From Oscillospiraceae bacterium (GTDB taxonomy: Bacteria; Bacillota; Clostridia; Oscillospirales; Ruminococcaceae), in NCBI GenBank assembly GCA_018380115.1, contig JAGZUF010000006.1:62001-126000 (forward strand): a DNA stretch of 64,000 nt. The letters run 5' to 3'. The position numbers were made by a program, and so were the translations under genes. The notes under the pieces are model-generated. The model ran no database searches and had not been told where the DNA came from. It was given only the letters and a program-made list of their open reading frames with translations. Positions 34,390 through 43,297 of the stretch are shown one piece after another (the stretch's first letter is position 1; the number at the start of each line of letters is the position of its first letter).

Positions 34390-34650
34390 ATGCCGGAAAT
34401 CAAATATAACAAGCTTCTATCTGCATTTTTTTGTATTGCTCTCTTCTCTGTAAGCATCCTCGCCGGCGTCTTTTTCCGGATATTCTTTCTATTTGCAGCA
34501 GTGAGCATTTCAGGATATGCATATATTGATAAAAAATATCTGCGGTGCCCGCACTGCGGCGGGTTTGAAAATGTAGAGAGGTTGTTTTATGCTGCAAGCC
34601 ACCAGTATCATTGCCGCCACTGCGGTAAAATATTGAACATTAGAAAGTGA
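34390..34650 (+). CDS. 86-aa membrane protein with zinc ribbon
   Basis: The start at 34390 has a perfect AAAGGAGG site. The product has one or two hydrophobic helices (about residues 9-45) followed by a cytoplasmic zinc ribbon, CPHCGG at about 53 and CRHCGK at about 76. I do not recognise a named family. Its A+T content is clearly higher than that of neighbouring genes, which hints at a different origin. It follows asnA by 80 bases and precedes a bidirectional terminator. Confidence 0.65.
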   Translation: MPEIKYNKLLSAFFCIALFSVSILAGVFFRIFFLFAAVSISGYAYIDKKYLRCPHCGGFENVERLFYAASHQYHCRHCGKILNIRK

Positions 34651-34709
34651 TTTCCGCTGCAAAGTTAAGATAAGCATAATCCGTTGCTACACCGCCTTCC
34701 TTGTGTGAA

Positions 34710-34748
34710 AATGTGCCCGCGCAGCTTATAAGGCCGCGCGGGCACATT
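34710..34748. terminator. bidirectional terminator between convergent genes
   Basis: A 13-bp stem (AATGTGCCCGCGC and its complement) with a 13-base loop is followed by T-rich sequence on both strands (CTGTTTG plus, TTTTCAC minus). Confidence 0.75.
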
Positions 34749-34766
34749 CTGTTTGCAAATCTATTT

Positions 34767-35768
34767 TCACCAGTTATTTACCGCGTGCTCGGCAAAGGCG
34801 GGAAGCGCTTCTATCTGAAGCCTCGTGCCGTCTGCCAGAACGGCGGTGCCCTCGAACATGCCGAACATCTGATGGCAGCAGTTGTTCACCACCAGCGCCT
34901 TTATTCTAGTGGTGCGGTCAAAGCTGGGGGTCAGCGTTAAATCCAGCTTTCCTTCGTCATCATACAAATGCCACGGTTTCATATAGGCGGTGCCCAAATC
35001 GAAATGCACCTGCCCCAGCTTTGTCACCTCGCCGCCGTAGAACAGCATATTTTCCGTGGCCTTCGAGGTATCGCCAAAGCCGCGCCCCAAATTGAAGCCG
35101 AACAGCCGCCCGGCCACCGGGCCGGTGCCGTTGGACCAATACCACTCGTTGTGATACGGCCATACGCCGCGGCCCCAGTCCAGAAGGCCGAAGGCGTCCT
35201 CGCCAAACGTGTATGTCCGCCCTTTATATACGGCCCGGCCGCGCGCCGTCATGCAGTTTATCTTCTGGTTATAGTAGAACATGCGGGGCGATTCCTTGAA
35301 CGGGGTCTGGATGACGGTAGAAAACGGCATGGTGCGTTCCAGCGTGATGGTGGCCTCAAAATCAGGTGCGGAAAACGAGAGAAAGCGCGTGTCTCCCTCC
35401 GTCTTGAAGCGCAGGTGCACACCTTGTTTATCATAAGTGACATCGCTGTCCTCCTCGGCATTTTCCGGCAAATGCAGGCTGCCGAACGGAAAGGGAATGA
35501 GCTTGCTGATGTCCGCTATCATCTCGCCCTTTTTGAAATCAAACAGCATGATGCCCACCTGCCCAGCATAAGAGGCATGACCAAATGTGAACTGCAGGCA
35601 TTTCTCTCTATCGGAAACCTGATAAAAGTCCCACTCCTTAATGCGCAGCGGCGAGGCCTTGATGTCTGCACGGCGGTATGTCTGCACAGCCCGGGGCGCC
35701 CACCCCGGTTGGATGACGCCGCGGCTGTCCAGCACATAGCCGGGCGTTTTAATCTCCTGCTGGTGCAT
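34767..35768 (-). CDS. DUF2804 domain-containing protein
   Basis: A 333-aa protein of the DUF2804 family, recognisable from YTFGEDAFGLLDWGRGVWPY, EWYWSNGTG and GFNLGRGFGDTSKATENM. The fold is probably a large beta-sandwich like AttH/CrtC-type lipocalin relatives; the function is unknown. There is no signal peptide, so it is likely cytoplasmic. I start it at 35768 (MHQQEIKTPGYVLD) after GGGGGAG, rather than eight residues earlier. Confidence 0.82.
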   Translation of the reverse strand: MHQQEIKTPGYVLDSRGVIQPGWAPRAVQTYRRADIKASPLRIKEWDFYQVSDREKCLQFTFGHASYAGQVGIMLFDFKKGEMIADISKLIPFPFGSLHLPENAEEDSDVTYDKQGVHLRFKTEGDTRFLSFSAPDFEATITLERTMPFSTVIQTPFKESPRMFYYNQKINCMTARGRAVYKGRTYTFGEDAFGLLDWGRGVWPYHNEWYWSNGTGPVAGRLFGFNLGRGFGDTSKATENMLFYGGEVTKLGQVHFDLGTAYMKPWHLYDDEGKLDLTLTPSFDRTTRIKALVVNNCCHQMFGMFEGTAVLADGTRLQIEALPAFAEHAVNNW

Positions 35769-35854
35769 GGAAATGCTCCCCCTTTTGCCCAAAACTTCTA
35801 CGAAGTGTATATTTCCTGTTTTATTTTACCACATTCCCCTTGAAAAAAGGCACC

Positions 35855-36030
35855 AAAAAAGGCGAACCGCCTTTGGGCAACCCGACAAATCATAACCTGC
35901 ATCCGGCACAGCGCCGGGGCAGGGTTTATTGGGAAGCGACCACGGCGGCGAAGTCGTATTGCAGCAAAAGATTAGATGCGCCTGTACGCCGTCCGGCGGC
36001 CCTTTCCGTTGCATGCCGCTGCCCTTTTGC
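35855..36030 (-). ncRNA. probable structured RNA, possibly 6S-like
   Basis: The 300-base gap between DUF2804 and adhE holds no reading frame. On the minus strand GGGCAGC (36024-36018) can pair with GTTGCCC (35881-35875), enclosing about 140 bases. Inside are an apical ACGGCG/CGCCGT stem and a small perfect hairpin CCGGCgctgtGCCGG on the 3' side. A strong terminator, AAAGGCG/CGCCTTT plus TTT, follows at once. Length, closing stem, open middle and 3'-side hairpin recall Firmicute 6S RNA. The promoter is unclear and the ends are approximate. Confidence 0.45.
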
Positions 36031-36082
36031 TTTTTTGAACAGGGCCGGCTTTGTTCTATTGTTCAAATTCAGCCCTTCGCAG

Positions 36083-36118
36083 AAAAAAGCGCGGGCCCCT
36101 TTCTCAGCGGGGCCCGCG
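36083..36118 (-). terminator. intrinsic terminator of adhE
   Basis: On the minus strand the stem CGCGGGCCCC/GGGGCCCGCG lies 18 bases past the adhE stop and is followed by CTTTTTT. Confidence 0.85.
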
Positions 36119-36135
36119 TTTTTCGCAAGCAATGT

Positions 36136-38763
36136 TTATGCCTTTTTGGCTTCCTTTCCGTAGAAGGCTGCTTTATACAGCTCTTCTATCTCACTCACCA
36201 GCGGGTACACAGGGTTTGCAGTGGTGCACTGGTCTTCAAATGCCTTATAGCTCAGCTCTTCCACCTTGCTCATGAACTCTGCCTCGCTGACGCCGCAGGC
36301 AGAGACAGACAGCGGACGCTCGGTGGCGCGCATGAGGTCTTCAATAGCCTTGATAAGGCTGTCCACCGCCTCCTGCGTGGGCGTTTTGGCATCACACAGG
36401 CCCACGCGGCGGGCGATTTTTGCATAGCGCTCATCGGCCACATACTCCTTGTATTTGGGGAAGGAGGCAAACTTCGTGGGCTTCGTGGCGTTGTACTTAA
36501 TCACATACGGCAGCAGGATGGCGTTGGCGCGGCCATGCGGAATGTGATATTCGCCGCCCAGCTTGTGCGCCATGGAATGGTTCAGGCCCAGGAAGGCGTT
36601 GGTGAAGGCCATGCCGGCGATGCAGGAGGCATTGTGCATCTTCTCGCGGGCAAGGCGGTCGCCGTTATACGATTTTTCCAGATAGGTGAACACCATCTCG
36701 ATGGCGTGCAGGGCCAGGCCGTCGGTGTAGTCGTTGGCCATGGTGGACACATACGCCTCAATGGCGTGCGTCAGCACGTCCAGGCCCGTGTCGGCCACGA
36801 TGCTCTTTGGCATGCTCCAGGTGAACTGCGGGTCGATGATGGCAACGTCCGGCGTGAGGCTGTAGTCGGCCAGCGGGTATTTGATGTTGCCGTTCTTTTT
36901 ATCGGTGATGACAGAGAAGCTTGTCACCTCGCTGCCTGTGCCGGAGGTGGTGGGAATGGCCACCAGCTTCGTCTTTGTGCCCAGCTTCGGGAACTTGAAC
37001 GCGCGCTTGCGGATATCAAGGAAGCGCTGGCGCAGGCCGTCAAAGCTGGTGTCGGGGTGCTCGTAGAACAGCCACATACCCTTGGCCGCGTCAATGGCGC
37101 TGCCGCCGCCGATGGCAATAATCACGTCAGGCTGGAAGGCGCGCATGGCCTCTACACCGCGCATGATGCACTCCACGCTGGGGTCGCTTTCCACATCGGA
37201 ATAAATCTCTGCATGGCAGTACTGCTCGCGCTTGCGCAGGTAATACAGCACCTTGTCCACATTGCCCAGCTTCACCATCACGGGGTCTGTGACGATAAAC
37301 GCACGGGAGATGTCCTCCATCTTCTCCAGATACTGGATGGAATCCTCTTCGAAATAGATTTTGGGCGGCACTTTGAACCACTGCATATTGACTCTCCGTT
37401 TCGCGATGCGCTTTTTGTTGATGAGGTTGACGGTGGTGACGTTCTGACTCACGGAGTTCTTGCCGTAAGAGCCGCAGCCCAGCGTAAGGGACGGAGTGTT
37501 GGTGTTGTAGATGTCGCCGATGGCGCCCTGAGAGGACGGGCTGTTGACGATGATGCGGCCCACGCGCATGGCGATGCCATATTCATCCGCAATCTTCATG
37601 TCGCCCGTGTGAATAACGGCAGAGTGGCCAAGGCCGCCCAGCTCCAGCATTTTATTGGCGTAGTCAAAGCCCTGCTGCGTGCTCTTCACCTTAAAATAGG
37701 CCAGCACGGGGCTGAGCTTTTCCTTTGCCAGAGGGTGGTTGTCGTCCGGCTTATCCAGCGGCGCAATGAGGATCTTCGTCTTTTCAGGCACCTTCAGGCC
37801 GGCCTGCTCGGCGATCCAGTTCGCGCTTTTGCCCACCAGAGGTGCGAACACGCCCTTGTGCGGATCCGGGAACATATATTTCGCAAGCTGCGCGGTCTCC
37901 TCTTTGTTGAGGAAATAGCAGTTGTTGGCCTTCATATAGGCCTCGAAATCCTTTGCAATGGCCTCGTCCACAATCACCGCCTGCTCAGAGGCACAGATCA
38001 TGCCGTTGTCGAACGTTTTGGACATCATCAGGTCTGTGCAGGCGCGGTGCAGGTCTGCTGATTTTTCAATATAGCAGGGCACGTTGCCCGGGCCCACGCC
38101 CAGCGCAGGCTTGCCGCAGGAATATGCCGCCTGCACCATGCCCGGGCCGCCCGTGGCCAGAATGGTGGCGACGCCCGGGTGGTTCATCAGGGCGCCGGTG
38201 GCCTCGATGGAGGGCTTGTCGATCCACTGAATGCAGTTTTCCGGCGCGCCGGCCTTCACGGCCGCCTCGTACACGATGCGGGCCGCTTCGGCAGAGCATT
38301 TCTGCGCAGAGGGATGGAAGCCAAATATGATGGGGTTGCGCGTTTTCACCGCAATCAGGCATTTGAACAGCGTGGTGGAGGTGGGGTTCGTGGTGGGCGT
38401 CACGCCGCAGATTACACCCACGGGTTCTGCAACCTCCACATATCCTTCCATTTCGTTTTCATCCAGGATGCCCACTGTCTTTTCATTCTTGATGTCGTGC
38501 CAGATATATTCCGTGGCGAACATGTTTTTAATGACCTTGTCCTCATACACGCCGCGGCCTGTCTCCTCTACGGCCATGCGGGCCAGCTCCTGGTGCTTGT
38601 CCAAACCGGCCAGAGCCATCTCGTGCACGATGTGGTCCACCTGCTCCTGATCCAGCTCCAGAAATTTATGCAGGGCCACCTGCGCCTTTTCCACCAGCGC
38701 GTCGATCATCGTGTCCACTTCGGATTTCACAGTGGTGACGGGCGCCGTCTTCTTTTCTGCCAT
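36136..38763 (-). CDS. adhE: Bifunctional acetaldehyde-CoA/alcohol dehydrogenase
   Basis: Reduces acetyl-CoA to acetaldehyde and then ethanol, regenerating NAD+ during fermentation. The 875-aa fusion has an N-terminal CoA-acylating aldehyde dehydrogenase (catalytic Cys in NGMICASEQAV) and a C-terminal iron alcohol dehydrogenase (IAIGGGSAIDAAKG, and metal ligands in LDVLTHAIEAY, HSMAHKLGG and HIPHGRANAILLP). AdhE proteins form long helical spirosomes. The start MAEKKTAPV at 38763 follows GGAGG. Two Rex-like operators upstream indicate NADH/NAD+ control. Confidence 0.95.
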   Translation of the reverse strand: MAEKKTAPVTTVKSEVDTMIDALVEKAQVALHKFLELDQEQVDHIVHEMALAGLDKHQELARMAVEETGRGVYEDKVIKNMFATEYIWHDIKNEKTVGILDENEMEGYVEVAEPVGVICGVTPTTNPTSTTLFKCLIAVKTRNPIIFGFHPSAQKCSAEAARIVYEAAVKAGAPENCIQWIDKPSIEATGALMNHPGVATILATGGPGMVQAAYSCGKPALGVGPGNVPCYIEKSADLHRACTDLMMSKTFDNGMICASEQAVIVDEAIAKDFEAYMKANNCYFLNKEETAQLAKYMFPDPHKGVFAPLVGKSANWIAEQAGLKVPEKTKILIAPLDKPDDNHPLAKEKLSPVLAYFKVKSTQQGFDYANKMLELGGLGHSAVIHTGDMKIADEYGIAMRVGRIIVNSPSSQGAIGDIYNTNTPSLTLGCGSYGKNSVSQNVTTVNLINKKRIAKRRVNMQWFKVPPKIYFEEDSIQYLEKMEDISRAFIVTDPVMVKLGNVDKVLYYLRKREQYCHAEIYSDVESDPSVECIMRGVEAMRAFQPDVIIAIGGGSAIDAAKGMWLFYEHPDTSFDGLRQRFLDIRKRAFKFPKLGTKTKLVAIPTTSGTGSEVTSFSVITDKKNGNIKYPLADYSLTPDVAIIDPQFTWSMPKSIVADTGLDVLTHAIEAYVSTMANDYTDGLALHAIEMVFTYLEKSYNGDRLAREKMHNASCIAGMAFTNAFLGLNHSMAHKLGGEYHIPHGRANAILLPYVIKYNATKPTKFASFPKYKEYVADERYAKIARRVGLCDAKTPTQEAVDSLIKAIEDLMRATERPLSVSACGVSEAEFMSKVEELSYKAFEDQCTTANPVYPLVSEIEELYKAAFYGKEAKKA

Positions 38764-38843
38764 ATCGTCTTCCTCCAGAATCAAAATATTGTGATTGACA
38801 ACTTGCGTTTCCTGTGTTACATCGCGATACTTCGCTGGTTTCT

Positions 38844-38872
38844 ATTGTACCGCATTGTTAAAAGTTTATCAA
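38844..38872 (-). promoter_or_regulatory. predicted adhE promoter overlapped by a Rex-like operator
   Basis: On the minus strand TTGATA (38872-38867), a 17-base spacer and TACAAT (38849-38844) lie 81 bases upstream of adhE. The proximal Rex-like palindrome covers its -35 box and spacer. Confidence 0.65.
38855..38872. promoter_or_regulatory. Rex-like operator 1
   Basis: TTGTTAA-AAGT-TTATCAA is an 18-bp palindrome with one mismatch. It fits the clostridial Rex consensus TTGTTAA-N4-TTAACAA and overlaps the adhE promoter, so a bound Rex repressor would block transcription when NADH is low. Confidence 0.7.
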
Positions 38873-38922
38873 TAAGCCGTTATGCTGAATATTTTTCAAT
38901 TCCTTGCACTGTTTTTGTCAAA

Positions 38923-38940
38923 TTGATAAAAGTTTAACAA
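38923..38940. promoter_or_regulatory. Rex-like operator 2
   Basis: TTGATAA-AAGT-TTAACAA is a second palindrome with the same spacer bases, centred 68 bp upstream of operator 1. Two similar sites at this distance suggest cooperative binding or looping. Confidence 0.65.
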
Positions 38941-39075
38941 ACCTGTTTTCCCCCGGCATATCTCCGCTGCAGAAAGTTCGCCTTTCTCCCTTTCCCACAA
39001 CGCGCAAACCGTGTATAATAAAGCAGAATGGTGACGGCCCGCAGGGCCGGTAAATAAAAAGGAGCTTTTCAGGCT

Positions 39076-39996
39076 ATGGAATGGACAGACATTAAAACAA
39101 CCGTACCCGCCGCCTATGCAGAAACGGCAGAGGCCATCGCCACCGGCATTTCCGGCGGCGGTATTTATATTGAAGATTATCGTGATTTAGAGCAGCAGGT
39201 GCAGGCCATCGCGCATGTGGATTTGATTGAGCAGGCGCTTTTGGAAAAAAGCCGCAACGAGGTGACGGTGCATCTTTATATTGCACCGGACGAAAACTTT
39301 GCCGAAATAGCAGAGCTGATGCAGGACAGGCTGACGCGTGCCGAAGTGCCCTACACTTTGAGCTGTGAGGGCGTGAAGCAGGAGGATTGGGAGAACGGCT
39401 GGAAGCAGTATTACCACGCCATGGAAATAGGCAGGCGCCTTGCCATCGTGCCTAGCTGGGAACAGTACGAAACCTCCCGCGCCGTCATCACGTTGGACCC
39501 CGGCATGGCCTTCGGCACCGGCACCCACGAGACCACCGCCCTGTGCCTAGAAACGCTGGACGAGTGTGTGCGGGGCGGCGAACGCGTGCTGGATATCGGC
39601 ACAGGCAGCGGCATTCTGGCCATCGCGGCGCTGAAACTGGGCGCAGCCGAGGCCGAGGGTGTAGATATCGACCCCATGTGCGTGCGCACCGCAGGCGAAA
39701 ATGCGCAGCGCAACGGGGTGCAGCAGAATTTCAAAGTTCTCGTTGGCGATTTGTCCGATAAGGCCAGCGGGCAGTACGACGTCATCTGCGCCAACATCGT
39801 GGCCAGCGCCATCAAAGCGCTGGTGCCCTGCGTGCCCCCCCTTCTGAAGCAGGGCGGCATCTTTATGGCAAGCGGCATCATAGACACCCGCCGGGACGAA
39901 GTGATAGACGCTGTACAGGCTGCCGGGCTTACCATACGGCAGGTAAAAGAAAAAAACGGCTGGGTGTGCCTTGTGTGCACCGGCCCCGCCGCCTGA
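39076..39996 (+). CDS. prmA: Ribosomal protein L11 methyltransferase
   Basis: Trimethylates ribosomal protein L11 using S-adenosylmethionine. The 306-aa product has the PrmA N-terminal domain and a class I methyltransferase core: LDPGMAFGTGTHETT, VLDIGTGSGILAIAA (SAM motif I), GVDIDP and ICANIVASAI. AGGAG lies upstream and TATAAT at 39014-39019 is a likely -10 box. It forms a unit with rsmE, the usual pairing in Firmicutes. Confidence 0.94.
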   Translation: MEWTDIKTTVPAAYAETAEAIATGISGGGIYIEDYRDLEQQVQAIAHVDLIEQALLEKSRNEVTVHLYIAPDENFAEIAELMQDRLTRAEVPYTLSCEGVKQEDWENGWKQYYHAMEIGRRLAIVPSWEQYETSRAVITLDPGMAFGTGTHETTALCLETLDECVRGGERVLDIGTGSGILAIAALKLGAAEAEGVDIDPMCVRTAGENAQRNGVQQNFKVLVGDLSDKASGQYDVICANIVASAIKALVPCVPPLLKQGGIFMASGIIDTRRDEVIDAVQAAGLTIRQVKEKNGWVCLVCTGPAA

Positions 39997-40023
39997 GGCA
40001 CGCGGCGGAAAAGGAGGGGCAGC

Positions 40024-40743
40024 ATGCCGCACCGTTATTTTTCAAAAGAGTTTGCCCATGGCATGGCATGGCTGAGCGAAGCAGATTCCCGCCATTTATG
40101 CGTCGTAATGCGTGCGCAGGCGGGCCAGGCCGTCACAGTATGTGACGGCCATGGCACTGATTATGCCTGCCGCCTTGCCGTGGTTTCACCCGCACGCGCC
40201 GGGCTGGATATCCTTTCCAGTGAAAAAAGCGTATCGGAGCCGTCGGTGCGTGTCATCCTATATGTGGGCTACCCGAAACAGGATAAGCTGGAGCATGTCA
40301 TTCAAAAGGCCACAGAGCTTGGCGCAGCACGCATCGTGCCGTTCTTCAGCCGCTTTTGCGTGGCCGCGCCAAAAAACGAAGAGAAAAAGCACGAACGGTA
40401 TGCCCGCATCGCCTTCGAGGCCGCGAAACAGGCGGGCCGGGGCGCCGTTCCAGAGGTGGGGCTTCCACTCACATACAAACAGATGCTGGCCGAGGCAGCC
40501 AGGGCAGATACCGCCCTGTTCTGCTATGAAAAAGGCGGCGCGCCCTTACATAGCCGGTTGGCTGGTGGAAACACCATCGCCATCGTCACCGGCAGCGAGG
40601 GCGGCTTTTCCCCCGAGGAGGCGCAGGCCGCCGAAGCCGCGGGCCTTTTGCCTGTGGGCCTTGGGCCGCGCATTCTCCGCTGCGAGACAGCGCCCCTTGC
40701 TGCGCTGGCTGTCACGATGGCACTAACCGGCAATTTACAATAG
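40024..40743 (+). CDS. rsmE: 16S rRNA (uracil(1498)-N(3))-methyltransferase
   Basis: Methylates U1498 in helix 44 of 16S rRNA. The 239-aa protein has an N-terminal PUA-like domain (HLCVVMRAQAGQAVTVCDG) and a SPOUT knot at the C-terminus (VTGSEGGFSPEEA, LGPRILRCETAPLAAL). It follows prmA by 27 bases with AGGAGGGG upstream. Confidence 0.94.
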   Translation: MPHRYFSKEFAHGMAWLSEADSRHLCVVMRAQAGQAVTVCDGHGTDYACRLAVVSPARAGLDILSSEKSVSEPSVRVILYVGYPKQDKLEHVIQKATELGAARIVPFFSRFCVAAPKNEEKKHERYARIAFEAAKQAGRGAVPEVGLPLTYKQMLAEAARADTALFCYEKGGAPLHSRLAGGNTIAIVTGSEGGFSPEEAQAAEAAGLLPVGLGPRILRCETAPLAALAVTMALTGNLQ

Positions 40744-40788
40744 CCCCGCGGCCGCTTTTCGCCCCCGCCGGGGCGAAAAGGAGTTTGT

Positions 40789-41658
40789 ATGTTGCTGAAA
40801 AAAACAGTGTCCCTCGTAAGCTGCCTGGCACTTGCCGCAGCCCTGCTTGCAGGCTGCAGCTCCGGCAGTTCGTCCTCAAAGCCCTCTTCCTCCTCCGGTG
40901 CGCAGAGCGGCTCTTCCAGCATGTCCGGCAGCATGTCGGGCAGCGCCTCCGGCGGCATCGAAAGCGGCATGTCGAAGGTGGAGAGCGATGTCTCCAGCGC
41001 CATCAGCGACGGCAAGGAAAAGCTGGAAGGTTCTTCCTCTATGGCCGGTTCGTCCAGCGCCGCGGCAGCAGCCGCGGCTGCGGACGAATGGGCCACCCGT
41101 CTGGTCAACGCTGCCAACCCCCTGCCGGAAGATTTTTCTGTAAAGACCGTGGACATCGAGGGGTATGAAAACCGTCCGTTCGACGCGCGTGCAGCCACTG
41201 CGCTGGAAGAAATGCTGGCAGATGCCGAGGCAGCCGGGAACAAGCTATACTTAGTATCCGGCTACCGCAGCGTAGCGCGCCAGAAGGCCCTGTTCGAGCG
41301 CAAGGTTGCCTCGTTTACAGAAGAGGGCCTGCCCCGTGAACAGGCCGAGAAAAATGCCGCGCAGTGGGTGGCACGCCCCGGCACCAGCGAGCACAATTTG
41401 GGCCTTGCCGCCGATATTGTCAGCGCCGACTGGTATTCGAACCACTCCGACCTGACGGCCGATTTTGAGCAGACTCCGCAGTTCGCCTGGCTGAAGGCGC
41501 ACTGCGCCGAGTATGGGTTTATTCTTCGCTACCCGCAGGGCAAAGAATCTGTAACTGGGGTGACGTATGAACCCTGGCATTATCGTTATGTAGGCAGAGA
41601 GGCTGCGCGCATCATTATGCAGCGCGGCATCACACTGGAAGAATATAAGGAACTGTAA
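40789..41658 (+). CDS. VanY-like D-alanyl-D-alanine carboxypeptidase lipoprotein
   Basis: The 289-aa exported M15 peptidase has a lipoprotein signal with lipobox LLAGC (Cys about residue 23). A long Ser/Gly/Met-rich linker (about 24-95) precedes the zinc peptidase domain. Motifs are SGYRSVARQKALFE, GTSEHNLGLAADI (metal His and Asp) and EPWHYRYVG. It trims terminal D-Ala from peptidoglycan stem peptides. The tandem SSMSGSMSG linker is low-complexity. It follows rsmE by 45 bases and abuts the next gene. Confidence 0.88.
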   Translation: MLLKKTVSLVSCLALAAALLAGCSSGSSSSKPSSSSGAQSGSSSMSGSMSGSASGGIESGMSKVESDVSSAISDGKEKLEGSSSMAGSSSAAAAAAAADEWATRLVNAANPLPEDFSVKTVDIEGYENRPFDARAATALEEMLADAEAAGNKLYLVSGYRSVARQKALFERKVASFTEEGLPREQAEKNAAQWVARPGTSEHNLGLAADIVSADWYSNHSDLTADFEQTPQFAWLKAHCAEYGFILRYPQGKESVTGVTYEPWHYRYVGREAARIIMQRGITLEEYKEL

Positions 41659-42348
41659 ATGAAACAATGGTGGAAAAAGCACGCCGGGCAGGCTGCCGGC
41701 GTACTGGTGCTTTTGATTCTGGCCGGGTTCGGCCTTACTTACTGGCGCGAGATATGGGCTGTGCTCACCCAGCCGCAGGCCCGTGACGCCTTTATTGAAT
41801 TTGTGCGCGGCAAGGGCGCGCTGGGCGTATTTATCTTTTTGGGCATTCAGCTTTTGCAGGTGGTGGTTGCCTTTTTGCCCGGCGAGGCGGTCGAGCTTGC
41901 CGCCGGCCTTCTCTACGGCACATGGGGCGGGCTTTGTCTGTGCCTCCTGGGTATTTTTGCTGCAAGCTGCATGGTATATTTCTTTGTGCGGCTGTTCGGT
42001 GCGAAAAATATAGACGAAAAAAAGCTGACAAAATACCATTTTCTGCGGGATGAAGCGCGCATTCGCTTTTCGGTATTTCTGGTATTTTTCATACCGGGCA
42101 CCCCAAAAGACCTTCTCACCTACCTAGGACCCTTCCTGCCCATTCCTGCCTGGCAGTTCCTCGCCATTTCTACACTGGCCCGCATCCCCTCGGTGCTTAC
42201 CAGCACATTTGCCGCAAGCCAGTTTGCCGAGGGCTCGTGGCAGATATCTGCCGCCGTATTCGCCGTTACAGGCCTTGCAGCGCTTTTGTGCCTGCTGTTT
42301 GAAGAGCACATTCTCACATGGTTCAGGCGCAGGCGCACAGAAAAATAA
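41659..42348 (+). CDS. TVP38/TMEM64 (VTT domain) family membrane protein
   Basis: A 229-aa polytopic membrane protein of the DedA/VTT superfamily. Signatures are FLPGEAVELAAGLLYGTWGG and FFIPGTPKDLLTYLGPFLP, with the conserved acidic and basic residues within membrane re-entrant loops. Family members are implicated in lipid scrambling or undecaprenyl-phosphate recycling. The start codon directly follows the stop of the carboxypeptidase gene (TAAATG), so the two are translationally coupled and a cell-envelope role is plausible. Confidence 0.85.
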   Translation: MKQWWKKHAGQAAGVLVLLILAGFGLTYWREIWAVLTQPQARDAFIEFVRGKGALGVFIFLGIQLLQVVVAFLPGEAVELAAGLLYGTWGGLCLCLLGIFAASCMVYFFVRLFGAKNIDEKKLTKYHFLRDEARIRFSVFLVFFIPGTPKDLLTYLGPFLPIPAWQFLAISTLARIPSVLTSTFAASQFAEGSWQISAAVFAVTGLAALLCLLFEEHILTWFRRRRTEK

Positions 42349-42421
42349 TGGAAAATCACATTGCGATATGCTATACTGATGCGGGGTATCTTTCCCACTT
42401 TCTAATGAAGGAGGAGCTTTC

Positions 42422-43297
42422 ATGGCACCTTACCGTATTTTGACTGATTCCACAACGGACCTCTCTCCCGCTTTGGTGGAAAAGATGAATGTTACCGTGC
42501 TGCCTTTGATGTTTACAATGGATGGCAAGACTTACCGCAATACTCCGGACGAAGCCGATATGCCGTCCAAAGTGTTTTATGACAAAGTGCGGGCCGGCAG
42601 CATGCCCACCACGAGCCAAATCAACCCCATGGACTTCAAAGAGGCCGTAGGCCCCATTCTGGCAGGCGGGGAGGACGTGCTGTATCTGGCGTTTTCATCT
42701 GGCCTTTCGGGCACCTATAATAATTCCCGCATCGCCTTTGCAGAACTGGCGGAAGAATATCCCCAGCGCAAAGTGATGTGCGTGGATACGCTGGGCGCCT
42801 CAATGGGCGAGGGGCTGCTTGTCTATCTGGCCTGCCAGCAGCGCGACAAGGGCAAAAGCATTGAAGAAGTGGCACAGTGGGTGGAGGAAAACCGCCTGCG
42901 CCTTGCCCATTGGTTCACAGTAGATGACCTGAACCATCTGAAGCGCGGTGGGCGTGTATCCGGCGCAGCGGCATTTTTCGGCACCATGCTCTCCATTAAG
43001 CCGGTGCTGCATGTGGACGATGAGGGCCATCTCATCCCCATGGAAAAGGTGCGCGGCCGCCGCCAGAGTCTGGATGCCCTGGTGGAGCACATGGCTAAAA
43101 CGGGCATCGACAACGCCCATCAGACGGTGTTCATCAGCCACGGCGACTGCAAGGACGACGTGGAATATGTGGCGCAGCAGATTCGCAAGCGGTTCGGCAC
43201 CACAGATATTTATATAAACCCCATCGGCCCCGTGATAGGCGCGCACTCCGGCCCCGGCACGGTGGCGCTGTTCTTCCTAGCAGAGGGCCGCGGCTGA
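42422..43297 (+). CDS. DegV family fatty acid-binding protein
   Basis: A 291-aa two-domain protein that binds a fatty acid between its lobes; FakB proteins of this family present fatty acids to the kinase FakA. RILTDSTTDLSPAL, PTTSQINPMDF (binding loop with TSQ) and FSSGLSGTYNNSRIA are the signatures, and GPVIGAHSGPGTVALFF is the typical end. It has AAGGAGGAGC upstream and its own terminator. No fakA is visible here. Confidence 0.92.
   Translation: MAPYRILTDSTTDLSPALVEKMNVTVLPLMFTMDGKTYRNTPDEADMPSKVFYDKVRAGSMPTTSQINPMDFKEAVGPILAGGEDVLYLAFSSGLSGTYNNSRIAFAELAEEYPQRKVMCVDTLGASMGEGLLVYLACQQRDKGKSIEEVAQWVEENRLRLAHWFTVDDLNHLKRGGRVSGAAAFFGTMLSIKPVLHVDDEGHLIPMEKVRGRRQSLDALVEHMAKTGIDNAHQTVFISHGDCKDDVEYVAQQIRKRFGTTDIYINPIGPVIGAHSGPGTVALFFLAEGRG

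Noticed and set aside
40860..41070. Serine-codon-rich repeats in the VanY-like gene as a CRISPR-like or regulatory repeat
   Set aside because: They are irregular low-complexity codons of an exported linker, with no spacer structure. No CRISPR array was seen anywhere in the window.
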